Below, piece by piece: positions 8,608 to 17,530 of a DNA stretch of 64,000 nucleotides. Numbering within the stretch: position 1 is the first letter of the stretch; each line of letters begins with the position of its first letter. The stretch is from contig JBEDTR010000001.1 in NCBI GenBank assembly GCA_040119125.1, forward strand, positions 124,001-188,000, in the 5' to 3' direction. The notes under the pieces are model-generated. The model did no database searches. It was not told where the DNA came from and saw only the letters and a program-made list of their open reading frames with translations. The DNA comes from Pacificitalea sp040119125. Lineage in GTDB: Bacteria > Pseudomonadota > Alphaproteobacteria > Rhodobacterales > Rhodobacteraceae. A program made the position numbers and the translations under genes.

Positions 8608-9263
8608 GGCTGCGTCCAGCCCTGAGCGGTGCGGTTCAGGATCGGCGTGGTAAAGGCGCCATGCACCGGCATTTCGCCCCATGTCGCCAGCCGTGTGCGC
8701 CAGCCATCGCCCTGTAACATCGCAGCACCGATCGCCACCGGCGTCACGCCCACCAGCGTCAACACGCGCAGCACGGCGGCCATCGACGCGCCCGACGACA
8801 ATACGTCATCGACCACCGCGACCCGGCGGCCTTGCAGCATCGGACGCATGCGCGGATCGATATAAAGCCGCTTGCCGCCTGTAGGCGTGGTGATCGACGA
8901 CAGCTCGACCGAGAGGGATTCATCATACCAGAACTTGCGGCTGGTCCCGAGTGGCACCATCCGGTCATGTCCAAGCCGGCGGGCGACGCCCTCGGCCAGT
9001 GGCAGGCCCAGCGTTGGCACCGCGACGATGACCTCGGGGGCATAGGGGGCAAGCTGCGCGGTGATCGCGTCGCTCAGCGCGTCCAGCACCGGAAAACTTG
9101 CCTGATTGACGATCAACGACGCCACGCCGTGCTGCCCGTCGGCCAGCGCGCGGATCGGCAACAGCAGTTGCGCATCGTCCAGCGGGGCCGCATAGGTTTC
9201 CTGATCCGCCTGCACGCCGGGACTCAGATCCCGGTGCAGCTTCTGCCACACATCTGTTCTCAC
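8604..9263 (-). CDS. Purine/orotate-type phosphoribosyltransferase
   Basis: A 219-residue type I phosphoribosyltransferase. The PRPP-binding loop is clear (RVAVVDDVLSSGAS), as is the upstream hydrophobic segment (VIVAVPTLGLPLAEGVARRLG). Enzymes of this kind join a free base to PRPP to make a nucleotide. Being coupled by a 4-nt overlap to adenine deaminase suggests a purine base as acceptor, either adenine itself or the hypoxanthine made by the deaminase. The base specificity cannot be read from the sequence. It is divergent from the M20 hydrolase gene, with 68 nt between their starts. Confidence 0.8.
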   Translation of the reverse strand: MRTDVWQKLHRDLSPGVQADQETYAAPLDDAQLLLPIRALADGQHGVASLIVNQASFPVLDALSDAITAQLAPYAPEVIVAVPTLGLPLAEGVARRLGHDRMVPLGTSRKFWYDESLSVELSSITTPTGGKRLYIDPRMRPMLQGRRVAVVDDVLSSGASMAAVLRVLTLVGVTPVAIGAAMLQGDGWRTRLATWGEMPVHGAFTTPILNRTAQGWTQP

Positions 9264-9331
9264 GCTGGTTTCCTCTTGTGTCTGTCGGTCACGCTTCTAG
9301 CCTGCCGCGCGCAGGAAATGGGACCAAAATT

Positions 9332-10516
9332 ATGACTGAACCGCTGATGCCCGACACTCTCATGGATGCCGACACGTTGGCTGATTTGACCACGCTGCGC
9401 CGTGATTTGCACGCGCATCCCGAACTGGGGTTCGAGGAACATCGCACCGCCGCCATTGTCGCCGCCCGGCTGGAGGCGGCGGGGCTGGAGGTGTCGACCG
9501 GGCTTGGCGGCACCGGCGTGGTGGGCACGTTGCGACGCGGCTCCGGCAATCGCGCCATTGCGCTGCGCGCAGATATGGATGCGCTGGCCATGCCCGAGGA
9601 AACGGGCCTGCCCTATGCGTCGACCGCGCCGGGGCGGATGCATGCCTGTGGCCATGACGGCCACACCACGATGTTGCTGGGCGCCGCCGAGGCGCTGGCT
9701 TGCGCGCCGGAGTTTTCGGGCACTGTCCATTTCGTGTTCCAGCCCGCCGAGGAGGGTCGCGGCGGTGGGGCCCGCATGATCGCCGAAGGGTTTCTGGAGC
9801 AATTCCCCGTCGATGCGGCCTATGGGCTGCACAATATGCCGGGGCTGGATCTGGGCGTCGTGGCCGCGGTCGAAGGGCCGCAACTGGCCAGCTCCGACAG
9901 TTGGCACGTCACCTTTCGCGGGATCGGCAGCCATGGGGCGAAACCGCATCAGGGCCGCGATGCGGTGACGGCGGCGGCGCAGTTTCTGGGGCAATTGCAC
10001 AGCATCGTCGCGCGAGAGGTCGATCCGCTGGAACCTGCCGTCGTGTCGGCCTGCGCGTTGGAGGCGGGCGATTTTGCCGCGCTCAACGTGATCCCGGAGC
10101 AGGTCCGCATCGGCGGCACGGCGCGGGCCTACTCGGCGGGCGTCCGCGATCAGCTGGAAGAGGCCATCGGTCGTCACGCGCGGGGCGTCGCGGCGGGCTA
10201 CGGCATCGCGGCAGACTATCAATTCACCCGCCGCATTCCCCCCGTGGTCAATGACCCGGTCCCGACCGCCACCGCGCAGCAGGCGGTGCGCGCACGGCTG
10301 GGCGACGCGCATCTGCGCAGGACATTCCCGCCCTCCACCGCCGGAGATGATTTTGCGGAATTCGGCAGTCGGGTGCCGGGCTGCTATGTCTGGCTGGGCA
10401 TGGGCGAGACGCGGGAAAACGGCCAGCACCACAACACCAATTACGATTTCAACGATGCCTGCATTCCGCATGGCGTCGCGTTCTGGCAGGCGGTGGTGGC
10501 GGCGGAATTGGGCTAG
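9332..10516 (+). CDS. M20 family metal-dependent amidohydrolase (hippurate/IAA-amino-acid hydrolase type)
   Basis: A 394-residue M20D-type peptidase/amidohydrolase. Metal and catalytic motifs are visible in order: HAHPELGFEE, ALRADMDALAMPEETG, HACGHDGHTTMLLGAAE, FQPAEEGRGGG, the lid-domain GSHGAKPHQGRDAV, and DDFAEF near the end. These enzymes cleave N-acyl amino acids, N-carbamoyl compounds or related amides. ATG 9332 was chosen because GGGA lies about 9 nt upstream and the protein then has the family's usual length. It sits within a purine catabolic locus, so an amide arising from purine ring breakdown is possible, but the substrate is unknown. Its stop codon overlaps that of the next gene as CTAG. 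Confidence 0.85.
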   Translation: MTEPLMPDTLMDADTLADLTTLRRDLHAHPELGFEEHRTAAIVAARLEAAGLEVSTGLGGTGVVGTLRRGSGNRAIALRADMDALAMPEETGLPYASTAPGRMHACGHDGHTTMLLGAAEALACAPEFSGTVHFVFQPAEEGRGGGARMIAEGFLEQFPVDAAYGLHNMPGLDLGVVAAVEGPQLASSDSWHVTFRGIGSHGAKPHQGRDAVTAAAQFLGQLHSIVAREVDPLEPAVVSACALEAGDFAALNVIPEQVRIGGTARAYSAGVRDQLEEAIGRHARGVAAGYGIAADYQFTRRIPPVVNDPVPTATAQQAVRARLGDAHLRRTFPPSTAGDDFAEFGSRVPGCYVWLGMGETRENGQHHNTNYDFNDACIPHGVAFWQAVVAAELG

Positions 10517-11424
10517 CACGCCGCGCTTGCCTCCGCCTCCGCCAGTCCGGCGAGCAGGCGCGCCCGCAAGGCCGGAGCATTCAGCCCCATCGCCACATGG
10601 ATCGGATAGGGGCCGGGGATCAACGCACCTGTGCCCTGCTCGACCTCCAACATCCGGGTCTCCATGTGAAACAGCTCCGGGTGCAGCGCCAGAAGCGGCA
10701 CGCAGGGGTCGTGCAGGGGGCGGCTCTCGCGGTCGCTATTGGCACCGAAATAGGCGTCGATCAGGTCGGCGCAGGTGGTGGCGGCGGTCGAGCCTGCGTC
10801 GCGCAACGCCTGCACATAGGCCGCATCGGCGCGGAACTGCCGTGTCGCATCAAGCGGGATCAGCGTCAGATCTAGCCCGGCATGCAGGACGATGGCGGCG
10901 GCGTCGGGATCTTGGCCAAGATTAAATTCTGCACGGCCTTCGGGGCCGAAATTGCCATGCGTGGCTACGGCGCCACCCATCACGATCAGGCGTTTGATGC
11001 GCGCCGCCACCTGAGGCGTGCGCAGCAGCAATTCCGCGATGTTGGTCAGCGGCGCGAGGCAATGCAATTCTATCGTGCCGGGCGGGGCCTGCATCAACAG
11101 GTCGCTCAGCGCGGTGACAGCACCGTGGCGTGACGGGCCGATCCGGGCCTCCGGTAAAAACACGCCCCCCAGACCGTCGCTGCCATGGATCGCCAGTTCA
11201 GGCTCCGCCGCGCGGGCCATCGGGGCCGCGGCTCCTGAATGCACAGGCAGAGCGCGACCGGCCAGCGCCGCGAGGCGTCCGGCATTGTCGGTCGTTACCG
11301 GCAGTCCAATATTGCCGGCCACGGTGGTCAGCGCGATCACGGACAGGTCCGGGTGCCGTAAAGCGTAGAGCAGGGCAATCGCGTCGTCGATGCCCGGGTC
11401 GGTGTCGATGACGATAGCGGTCAT
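10513..11424 (-). CDS. Nucleoside hydrolase, copy 2
   Basis: A 303-residue nucleoside N-ribohydrolase with the N-terminal signature VIDTDPGIDDAIALL (Asp 7, 9, 13 and 14). It also has IVMGGAVATHGNFGPEGRAE, NLGQDPDAAAIVL and PLHDPCVPLLAL. Its ATG at 11424 overlaps the stop of the upstream deaminase gene (ATGA), making it the last gene of the ABC-importer operon. It differs widely from copy 1 at 5818, so they probably prefer different nucleosides. The role would be to release the base from an imported nucleoside after or instead of deamination. Confidence 0.9.
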   Translation of the reverse strand: MTAIVIDTDPGIDDAIALLYALRHPDLSVIALTTVAGNIGLPVTTDNAGRLAALAGRALPVHSGAAAPMARAAEPELAIHGSDGLGGVFLPEARIGPSRHGAVTALSDLLMQAPPGTIELHCLAPLTNIAELLLRTPQVAARIKRLIVMGGAVATHGNFGPEGRAEFNLGQDPDAAAIVLHAGLDLTLIPLDATRQFRADAAYVQALRDAGSTAATTCADLIDAYFGANSDRESRPLHDPCVPLLALHPELFHMETRMLEVEQGTGALIPGPYPIHVAMGLNAPALRARLLAGLAEAEASAAC

Positions 11425-12776
11425 GTGGCGGCTCCGGCGGTAGAACTGGCGGTGGCTGCATCGCCGTCGATCTCGACGATGCGTGCCTTGAATCTCTGCG
11501 CGACCTGCAGTGCATCCGCCAACGCACCGGCGGCGTCGAGCGTCGTCAGCACCCGGTCCTGCATCAGCCATTGTCCCGCGACCATCGTGGCGCGCACATC
11601 GCTGGCCATCGCCGCATAGGTGAGTGTCGAGTAAATGTCGTAGATCGGATGCAGACGCGGATCATCCAGCGCAATGCGGATCAGATCGGCCTGTTTTCCG
11701 GGTTCGAGCGAGCCGATGCGCTCGGCCATGCCCAGCGTCGCCGCGCCTTCGATTGTCGCCATGCGCAGCACGTCGCGGCAGGGCAGGGCGGCGCGGGTGC
11801 CGGCGGCGATCTTCTGGAACATCGTCGCCGGGCCGAATTGCGCGAAAAGGTCCAGCGTATTGCCCGACATCGGCCCATCCGTGGCAATGCCCACCTGCAC
11901 GCCGCGCGCCCGCAGGGCGGTGATCGGCGCAATGCCGCGCCCGGCCTTGCCGTTCGAGCGGGCGTTATAGGCGACATGCGCGCCGCGCTCGGCGATCAGA
12001 TCCATATCGGACTCGGTGGGATACATCACATGTGCGGCGACCAAGGCGGGCCCCAGCAGCCCGGCGCGATCCGTGACCTCGACCGTGGTGCACCCGTGGG
12101 TGCGGGCGGCCCAATCAAGTTCGGGCTTGGTTTCGGCCAGATGCATCTGCACCGGCAGGCCGGGATGGGCGTCGGACCATTCGGCGACGCGGGTCAGCAC
12201 ATCCAACCCGGTGGAATAGGGCGCATGTGGCGCGGCGGAGGCGGTGATGCGCGGATGATCGGCATAGGTGTCGGCCAGCGCGTCGAGCCGGGCAAAGCCC
12301 TCGTCCATGCTGGCGTGATCGGGGGCGGCGAAATCGGCGAGCGTCTGCCCCACCACGCCGCGCAGCCCGGCGGCATCCAGCACCGCGCCGATGCGGTCCT
12401 CGAAATAATACATATCGGCGACGGTGGTGACACCGCCGCGAATGGTCTCGACCGCTGCCAGCCTTGTGCCGATCTCGACGACCTCGGCGGTGACGAGCGC
12501 GCGTTCCAGCGGCAGGATGTAGCGAAACAGCCGGTCATCGACATCCTCGCCCAGCCCCCGGAACAGGGTCATCGGCAGATGCGCGTGCGGGTTAATCATG
12601 CCGGGCATGACCAGATCGCCGCCCATGTCCTGCGCCGGGCCATATTGCGCCTCATCCGGGCAGTCCCCGGCCCCCAGCGCCACAATGCGGTCTTGGTCGA
12701 GCGCGATCCAGCCGCGCTCGATCTCTGTCATATCCGCATCCATGGTCAGGATGCGGGCGTTGGTCAGCAGGCTCAC
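11421..12776 (-). CDS. Amidohydrolase/deaminase of the MTA/SAH-guanine deaminase group
   Basis: A 451-residue cytosolic aminohydrolase. Motifs are MPGMINPHAHLPMTLFRG (metal HxH), the substrate segment APHAPYST, VQMHLAETKPEL, AAHVMYPTESDM and GIATDGPMSGNTLDLF. These follow the 5-methylthioadenosine/S-adenosylhomocysteine deaminase pattern, although the last segment lacks the usual Ser-Asn-Asn. The start is GTG 12776, which makes a GTGA overlap with the stop of the ABC ATPase gene. It is co-translated with an importer upstream and a nucleoside hydrolase downstream, so a deaminated nucleoside is the expected intermediate. Guanine or cytosine-like substrates remain possible. Confidence 0.8.
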   Translation of the reverse strand: MSLLTNARILTMDADMTEIERGWIALDQDRIVALGAGDCPDEAQYGPAQDMGGDLVMPGMINPHAHLPMTLFRGLGEDVDDRLFRYILPLERALVTAEVVEIGTRLAAVETIRGGVTTVADMYYFEDRIGAVLDAAGLRGVVGQTLADFAAPDHASMDEGFARLDALADTYADHPRITASAAPHAPYSTGLDVLTRVAEWSDAHPGLPVQMHLAETKPELDWAARTHGCTTVEVTDRAGLLGPALVAAHVMYPTESDMDLIAERGAHVAYNARSNGKAGRGIAPITALRARGVQVGIATDGPMSGNTLDLFAQFGPATMFQKIAAGTRAALPCRDVLRMATIEGAATLGMAERIGSLEPGKQADLIRIALDDPRLHPIYDIYSTLTYAAMASDVRATMVAGQWLMQDRVLTTLDAAGALADALQVAQRFKARIVEIDGDAATASSTAGAAT

Positions 12777-13834
12777 GCGGACTCCTGCGGCAGCAGGCAA
12801 CACTGCTCGGCCCGAGGCACCAGCACTGCGGCGCTATCGGCGGCAAAGGGCTGGGTGAGCGGGCCGTTGGCCTTGACCGTGCCAGCGGCGGTTTCACAAT
12901 GATACTGGTAGGCGCGGCCCAGATAGGTGCGCAGGCCCAGCGTCGCGGGGATGCCCGCCCCGCCAGCCGTGACCTCCAGCCCTTCGGGCCGTGTGGCGAG
13001 GATGAAGTCCTGCGCCGGCACGGTGAATTGGCTTTTGGGCAGGTCCAGCGTGGCGCCGCCAACCATTTCGGCGCGCACGGCATCGCCTGCCTCGCTGATG
13101 GCGCGCATCGGGATCATATTCTCGAAGCCGACGAAATCCGCGACAAAGGCATTGGCCGGGCGCGAATACAGCACTTCGGGCGTGTCGAGCTGCATGATCT
13201 GGCCCGCATTCATGATCGCCACCCGATCCGAGATGCTGAACGCTTCTTCCTGATCATGGGTGACGTAGAGGGCGGTGGTGCCATTGGCCTGCTGCAAGCG
13301 GCGGATTTCCACCCGCATGTCGACGCGCAGCTTGGCGTCGAGGTTCGACAGCGGCTCGTCGAACATCAACAGCGGCGGTTCGATCACCAGAGCGCGGGCG
13401 AGGGCCACACGCTGCCGCTGGCCACCCGACAGATTGGCAGGGTGACGCTCGGCCAGATGGCCCAGCCCGACGCGATCAATGATGTCCCCAGCGCGGCGGC
13501 GCTGCTCGGCGCGCGACACGCCACGTTGTTTCAGGCCAAAGGCCACGTTTTCGCGCACCGTCAGATGCGGGAACAGCGCATAGGTCTGGAACACCAGCCC
13601 GATGTTGCGGGCATGGGCGGGCAGGCGGGTCAGGTCACGATCGCCCAGCCGGATCTTGCCGCCGCTGGGTTCCAGAAACCCGGCGACAAGCCGCAGCGTG
13701 GTGGTCTTGCCGCAGCCCGACGAGCCCAGCAGCGACACCAATTCACCCTCGGCCACATGCAGCGACAGATCATCCAGCACCTTGGTGCTGCCGTAATGGG
13801 CGGAGACGTTTTCAAGCGAGAGAGATACGGTCAT
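12773..13834 (-). CDS. ABC transporter ATP-binding protein (PotA-like)
   Basis: A 353-residue ATPase of the polyamine/opine/iron family. Walker A is LLGSSGCGKTTTLRL (residues 35-49), the signature is LSGGQRQRVALARAL, Walker B is LLMFDEPLSNLD, and the switch histidine follows in YVTHDQEEAF. A C-terminal regulatory TOBE-like domain follows residue 240. It energises the two permeases encoded immediately upstream. The start overlaps the upstream permease stop by ATGA and its own stop overlaps the deaminase start by GTGA, so transport and catabolic genes are one continuous translation unit. Confidence 0.93.
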   Translation of the reverse strand: MTVSLSLENVSAHYGSTKVLDDLSLHVAEGELVSLLGSSGCGKTTTLRLVAGFLEPSGGKIRLGDRDLTRLPAHARNIGLVFQTYALFPHLTVRENVAFGLKQRGVSRAEQRRRAGDIIDRVGLGHLAERHPANLSGGQRQRVALARALVIEPPLLMFDEPLSNLDAKLRVDMRVEIRRLQQANGTTALYVTHDQEEAFSISDRVAIMNAGQIMQLDTPEVLYSRPANAFVADFVGFENMIPMRAISEAGDAVRAEMVGGATLDLPKSQFTVPAQDFILATRPEGLEVTAGGAGIPATLGLRTYLGRAYQYHCETAAGTVKANGPLTQPFAADSAAVLVPRAEQCCLLPQESA

Positions 13835-14628
13835 TTTGTCAGGAAAGTCAGTCCGAGGGTCCGCTCCACAATCGCCATGACGGCGACGGTCACGCCCATC
13901 AGCAGCACCGACACCGACGCGATGGTCGGATCGAAGAACTGCTCCATATGGGCGAGCAACTGGATCGGAAGGGTGGAGACGCCGGGCCCGGTCAGGAAGA
14001 TCGACACCGAGACGTCATTGAGCGAGGTGATGAAGGCAAGGATGAAGCCCGCGATGATACCGGCGCGCACATTGGGCAGCACGACGATGAAAAACGCCTT
14101 CCACCGGGGGCAGCCAAGCGACACTGCTGCCTCCTCGATCGAGAAATCGAACGAGTTGAGCGACGCGCCCACGACCCTCACGCAATAGGGCAGCACCAGC
14201 AGGGCATGGCCGATCAGCAGCGCGGCGATGATCGGCAGGCCAAGCCCGGTCGCCAGCGACTTCATCAGCGAGAAGCCCAGCACGATTTCCGGGATCAGGA
14301 TCGGCAGCACATAGATATTGCCCAAAAACCGGGGCAGCTCGACCCGGTAGCGGGCCAGCGCATAGGCCGCCGGGATGCCGATCAGCATCGACAGCGCGGT
14401 GCCGCCCACGGCCAGCAGGAAGCTGATGACCATCGTGCGTTTGAAGGCCGAGATTTCGAACACGTTTTCATACCAGCGCAGGCTCAGCCCTTGCGGCGGG
14501 AAGGTCAGGTAGGAGGTGTCCGACAGCGATGCGCCGATGATGATCACCAGCGGCCCCAGCAAGAAAAAGAACACCAGAACGGCGAAAGCGATCAGCAGCG
14601 GATGTGTGCGTTGTTTCATGTGGATCAT
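13831..14628 (-). CDS. ABC transporter permease (PotC-like)
   Basis: A 265-residue inner-membrane permease with about six membrane segments. The binding-protein-dependent EAA region is visible as EEAAVSLGCPRWKAFFIVVLP. It is the second permease of a PotBC-type pair. The ATG at 14628 is favoured over the one at 14619 because it overlaps the PotB-like stop codon as ATGA. The N-terminal hydrophobic stretch (LLIAFAVLVFFFLLGPLVI) begins about 10 residues after the start. Confidence 0.9.
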   Translation of the reverse strand: MIHMKQRTHPLLIAFAVLVFFFLLGPLVIIIGASLSDTSYLTFPPQGLSLRWYENVFEISAFKRTMVISFLLAVGGTALSMLIGIPAAYALARYRVELPRFLGNIYVLPILIPEIVLGFSLMKSLATGLGLPIIAALLIGHALLVLPYCVRVVGASLNSFDFSIEEAAVSLGCPRWKAFFIVVLPNVRAGIIAGFILAFITSLNDVSVSIFLTGPGVSTLPIQLLAHMEQFFDPTIASVSVLLMGVTVAVMAIVERTLGLTFLTK

Positions 14629-15452
14629 CCCGCAACTGGATTGAGACGGCGTGCGACCTTGGACATCACGATCACAGTGGTCAGCGTCACCGCTACCATG
14701 ACGGCGGCGATGGTCGAGGCCCCGACCCAATCGAATGTCACCATCGCGCGCTGATAAAGGAACGTGCCCATCATCATTTGCCGCTCCCCGCCCAGCAATT
14801 GCGGCGTGGCGTAGCTGGTGAAGGAGCCGGTGAACACCAGAACCGATCCGACGATCAGCCCGGGCACGGCCATCGGCAGAACCACCTGCCGGAATGCGGC
14901 AGCGGGTTTGGCACCAAGGCTCGCGGCAGCATCGGTCAGATCCTGCGGGATGCCTTCCAGCACGCCGACCAGCGTCAGGATCATCAGCGGCACGAACAGG
15001 TAGATCATCGCGATGATGACCGCTCCTTGGGTGTAGAGCATGCTGAACGGCTCGGAAATCGCACCGATGCCCATCAGGAAATTATTGAGAATGCCGTTCT
15101 TGCCCAAGATCACCAGCCACGCAAAGGACCGCACGACCACACCGGTCAGCAGCGGGAAAACGGCGGCGATGATGAGCAGGCTTTTCAGGCGGCTGGGCGC
15201 GCGGGCCACGACCCAAGCGGTGGCAAAGCCCACAACCAGCGAGACGGATGTGGTGATGATTGCCACTTCCATCGTGCGCCATAGAACGGTCATGCGGAAC
15301 CGCGACTCGAAGAAGGTCGCATATTGCGCCAGCGGGCCTGCCGGATCACCGAAGGTGGTGGCCAGCGTGCTCAGGACCGGAAGTCCCAGAAACAGCAGCA
15401 CCAGCAGCAGGGCAGGGGCGGAAAGCGCCCAAGCGCGAAGACGGGGAGGCAT
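14625..15452 (-). CDS. ABC transporter permease (PotB-like)
   Basis: A 275-residue inner-membrane permease with an N-terminal membrane helix (ALLLVLLFLGLPVLSTLAT). The EAA-type loop is seen as TDAAASLGAKPAAAFRQVVLP. It forms the translocation channel with the PotC-like subunit, whose start overlaps its stop by 4 nt. It is preceded by a 233-nt gap after the substrate-binding gene. That gap holds a GCCACC/GGTGGC stem (15598-15619) and probably sets the ratio of binding protein to permease. Confidence 0.9.
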   Translation of the reverse strand: MPPRLRAWALSAPALLLVLLFLGLPVLSTLATTFGDPAGPLAQYATFFESRFRMTVLWRTMEVAIITTSVSLVVGFATAWVVARAPSRLKSLLIIAAVFPLLTGVVVRSFAWLVILGKNGILNNFLMGIGAISEPFSMLYTQGAVIIAMIYLFVPLMILTLVGVLEGIPQDLTDAAASLGAKPAAAFRQVVLPMAVPGLIVGSVLVFTGSFTSYATPQLLGGERQMMMGTFLYQRAMVTFDWVGASTIAAVMVAVTLTTVIVMSKVARRLNPVAG

Positions 15453-15685
15453 GGTTGGCCTGCTCCTCTTGTATCAAGGCGTCATGCGGGCGGGCGCGGA
15501 TGCAAAACATGGCGGAATGCAGGGCGCGAAGCGGGCGGGCAGACGGGTCGTGTTGAGCGGTCGTCAGGGGGACGATCGGACGGCGGAGGTGTCGGGCGCC
15601 ACCAGCGATGCGCGGTGGCAGAAACGGGAACGCGGCGCCTTTCGGCCCCGCGCCCCCTCATGTCATGATCGTCCCGGCAGGTCGA

Positions 15686-16702
15686 TCACATGCCGAAAAT
15701 CTCGTTCCAGCGGTCGATCCAATCGGTGCGGGTCGCGTTCATCGCGGCGTAATCCATGGTGATCAGCGAATCGATCGCCTCCTGACCATAGGTCCACATC
15801 GCGGCTTGCTCCGGCTCCAGCTCGACATTCATGTTGATCGGCGCATCGACGCCCTGCTCGGCTTCCAGCTGCTGAACCTCGGTCGACAGCAGGTAGTCGA
15901 TGAATTCATAGGCCAGATCCACGTTCTCGGCGCCGGTGGGGATGTTCACGGTGTTGAGCACCGCGATGTCGCCATCTTCCAGCTCCGCCCAAGTGACGGT
16001 GGGCACGGCTTCCTTGAGCGAGCGCAGGGTGAAGTCCTGGGTCATCGTGACCGACACTTCGCCGGTGGAGAACAGGTTCACCATTTCCGAGCCGGTGTTG
16101 TAGTTCTTGACCACGTTCGGCTCGATTTCCGCAATCGCGTCAAACGTCGCGTCGGCGTTCTCATAGGCGTCGACACCGGCGTGGTTGCCGGCCTGCACGA
16201 CGAACATCGGGCCTGCGGTCGTGGTGATGTTGGGCAGCGAAATCATGCCTTCCAGATCGAAGCGCCACAGGTCATCCCAGCTGGTGATCGGCTCGACCTT
16301 CTCGGCGTCATAGACGATGCCGATGCGGCCCACGGTGTAGGCGGGACCAAAGCCGCCCTGCGGATCGCGGGCGATTTCGTAGATGTCGTCGATGTTTTCC
16401 AGCTTCGAGCGGTCGAATTCCTGAAACACGCCGTTTTCGATGCCGACCTGGCTATAGGCGTCGGTGAGGAAGATCACGTCCACGCCTTTGCCGCCGCGCG
16501 CGGTCAGCTTGCCCAGACGGTCGGCATTGTTGCCGGTCTCGAACACGACATCACAGCCGCATTTTTCCTTGAAAGGGGCGATGAGGTTGGCGTCGAGTTT
16601 GTCGCCATTATAGCCCCACCAGGAAATGGTGAGCGTTTCGGCATGCGCGGTGACGGCGGAAGCTGCCAGCGCGATTACGGAAGCGGTGAGTGTCTTGTTC
16701 AT
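15686..16702 (-). CDS. ABC transporter substrate-binding protein (PotD/extracellular binding protein family 1)
   Basis: A 338-residue periplasmic binding protein. It has a signal peptide ending near TAHAETL (about residue 21), then LTISWWGYNGDKLDANLIAPF and VDVIFLTDAYSQVGIENG, as in the PotD/PotF/Fbp-like group. It is the first gene of an operon running to 10513. By sequence it could be assigned to polyamines, but the downstream deaminase and nucleoside hydrolase argue for a nucleoside- or purine-like ligand. ATG 16702 begins a normal signal peptide; an in-frame upstream start at 16720 is less likely. Confidence 0.88.
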   Translation of the reverse strand: MNKTLTASVIALAASAVTAHAETLTISWWGYNGDKLDANLIAPFKEKCGCDVVFETGNNADRLGKLTARGGKGVDVIFLTDAYSQVGIENGVFQEFDRSKLENIDDIYEIARDPQGGFGPAYTVGRIGIVYDAEKVEPITSWDDLWRFDLEGMISLPNITTTAGPMFVVQAGNHAGVDAYENADATFDAIAEIEPNVVKNYNTGSEMVNLFSTGEVSVTMTQDFTLRSLKEAVPTVTWAELEDGDIAVLNTVNIPTGAENVDLAYEFIDYLLSTEVQQLEAEQGVDAPINMNVELEPEQAAMWTYGQEAIDSLITMDYAAMNATRTDWIDRWNEIFGM

Positions 16703-16882
16703 GTCGCAGACCTGTCGCAAGGGGTGAGTCGGATCTCGAAGCGCCCGACATTTGCCTGCGTTTCAGTAAACCCGCAGACAGGGTGCGCAAGTCAAGGGCG
16801 ACAGTGATCCCCTCATGAATTGGCATATGTGTGCTAACGGTTACTTTTTAGGCGCTGCGCAGAGGTCGGCGGCGCGGTGCGC

Positions 16883-17530
16883 CTACCAGCGCAGCTGCTT
16901 TCGGCCCAGCAGCGCGCCTATTGCGCCGACCGACCCGATCGCAAGGCTATACCAGACGGCATAGAACATCGGTGAATCTTCCGTGCAAAACAGCGAGTAG
17001 AGCGCGGCGGCAAAGGCACCTGCCGCCAACCCCGCCAGCGCGCCACAGCGGGTCGGATGCATCGGCGCCCCCCGACGTAGCGCGATGAGCAGGCCGACCA
17101 GCATCGGCAATGCCAGCGCCACGATAGCCCGCCCGCAGATATCGATGGACGACCCTATGAACAGATCCCAGCGCAGCGCGGGACGGGTCACCAGATAGGC
17201 GCCGATCCCTAGTGTTGCCGCGATCACCGGCGGCAGCCACATGGCATAACGTGCCCGGCTCGGATCGGCGCCGGGATGGGCAAGTCGCAGGCAACTGATC
17301 AGCGCCGGGATCGCCAACGCCAGCGGCAGCACGGTTTTCGCGGCAACCACCGGATCGCCAAGCGCGGCAGCCAAGGCCGGGCGAAAGCCCAGAAACAGCC
17401 CGAATATCAAGACCGCGAGCCCGGCGCCCAAGGTCAGCCACTGCACCGCCCGCATCTCAATCGAGCGGGGGGGCGCCGCCGGCAGGTCGGCGGTCAGGCT
17501 ATCGATCAGATCATCCGTCTTCATCGTCAT
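16883..17530 (-). CDS. nrsF: NrsF-family anti-sigma factor (DUF1109), six-TM
   Basis: A 215-residue membrane protein with a short cytoplasmic N-terminus (MKTDDLIDSLTADLP) and about six hydrophobic segments. This is the layout of NrsF/DUF1109 anti-sigma factors that hold SigF at the membrane. Two cysteines stand at positions 132 (SIDICGRAIVA) and 182 (FCTEDSPMFY). From memory, the Caulobacter protein needs a cysteine pair at almost the same positions to sense metals. Two further cysteines are at 80 and 162. Its ATG overlaps the sigF stop as ATGA, so the sigma factor and its inhibitor are made together. Confidence 0.88.
   Translation of the reverse strand: MTMKTDDLIDSLTADLPAAPPRSIEMRAVQWLTLGAGLAVLIFGLFLGFRPALAAALGDPVVAAKTVLPLALAIPALISCLRLAHPGADPSRARYAMWLPPVIAATLGIGAYLVTRPALRWDLFIGSSIDICGRAIVALALPMLVGLLIALRRGAPMHPTRCGALAGLAAGAFAAALYSLFCTEDSPMFYAVWYSLAIGSVGAIGALLGRKQLRW

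Noticed and set aside
9260..10519. A 419-codon frame opposite the M20 hydrolase
   Set aside because: It is a shadow of a gene with intact M20 metal motifs and has no recognisable domain.
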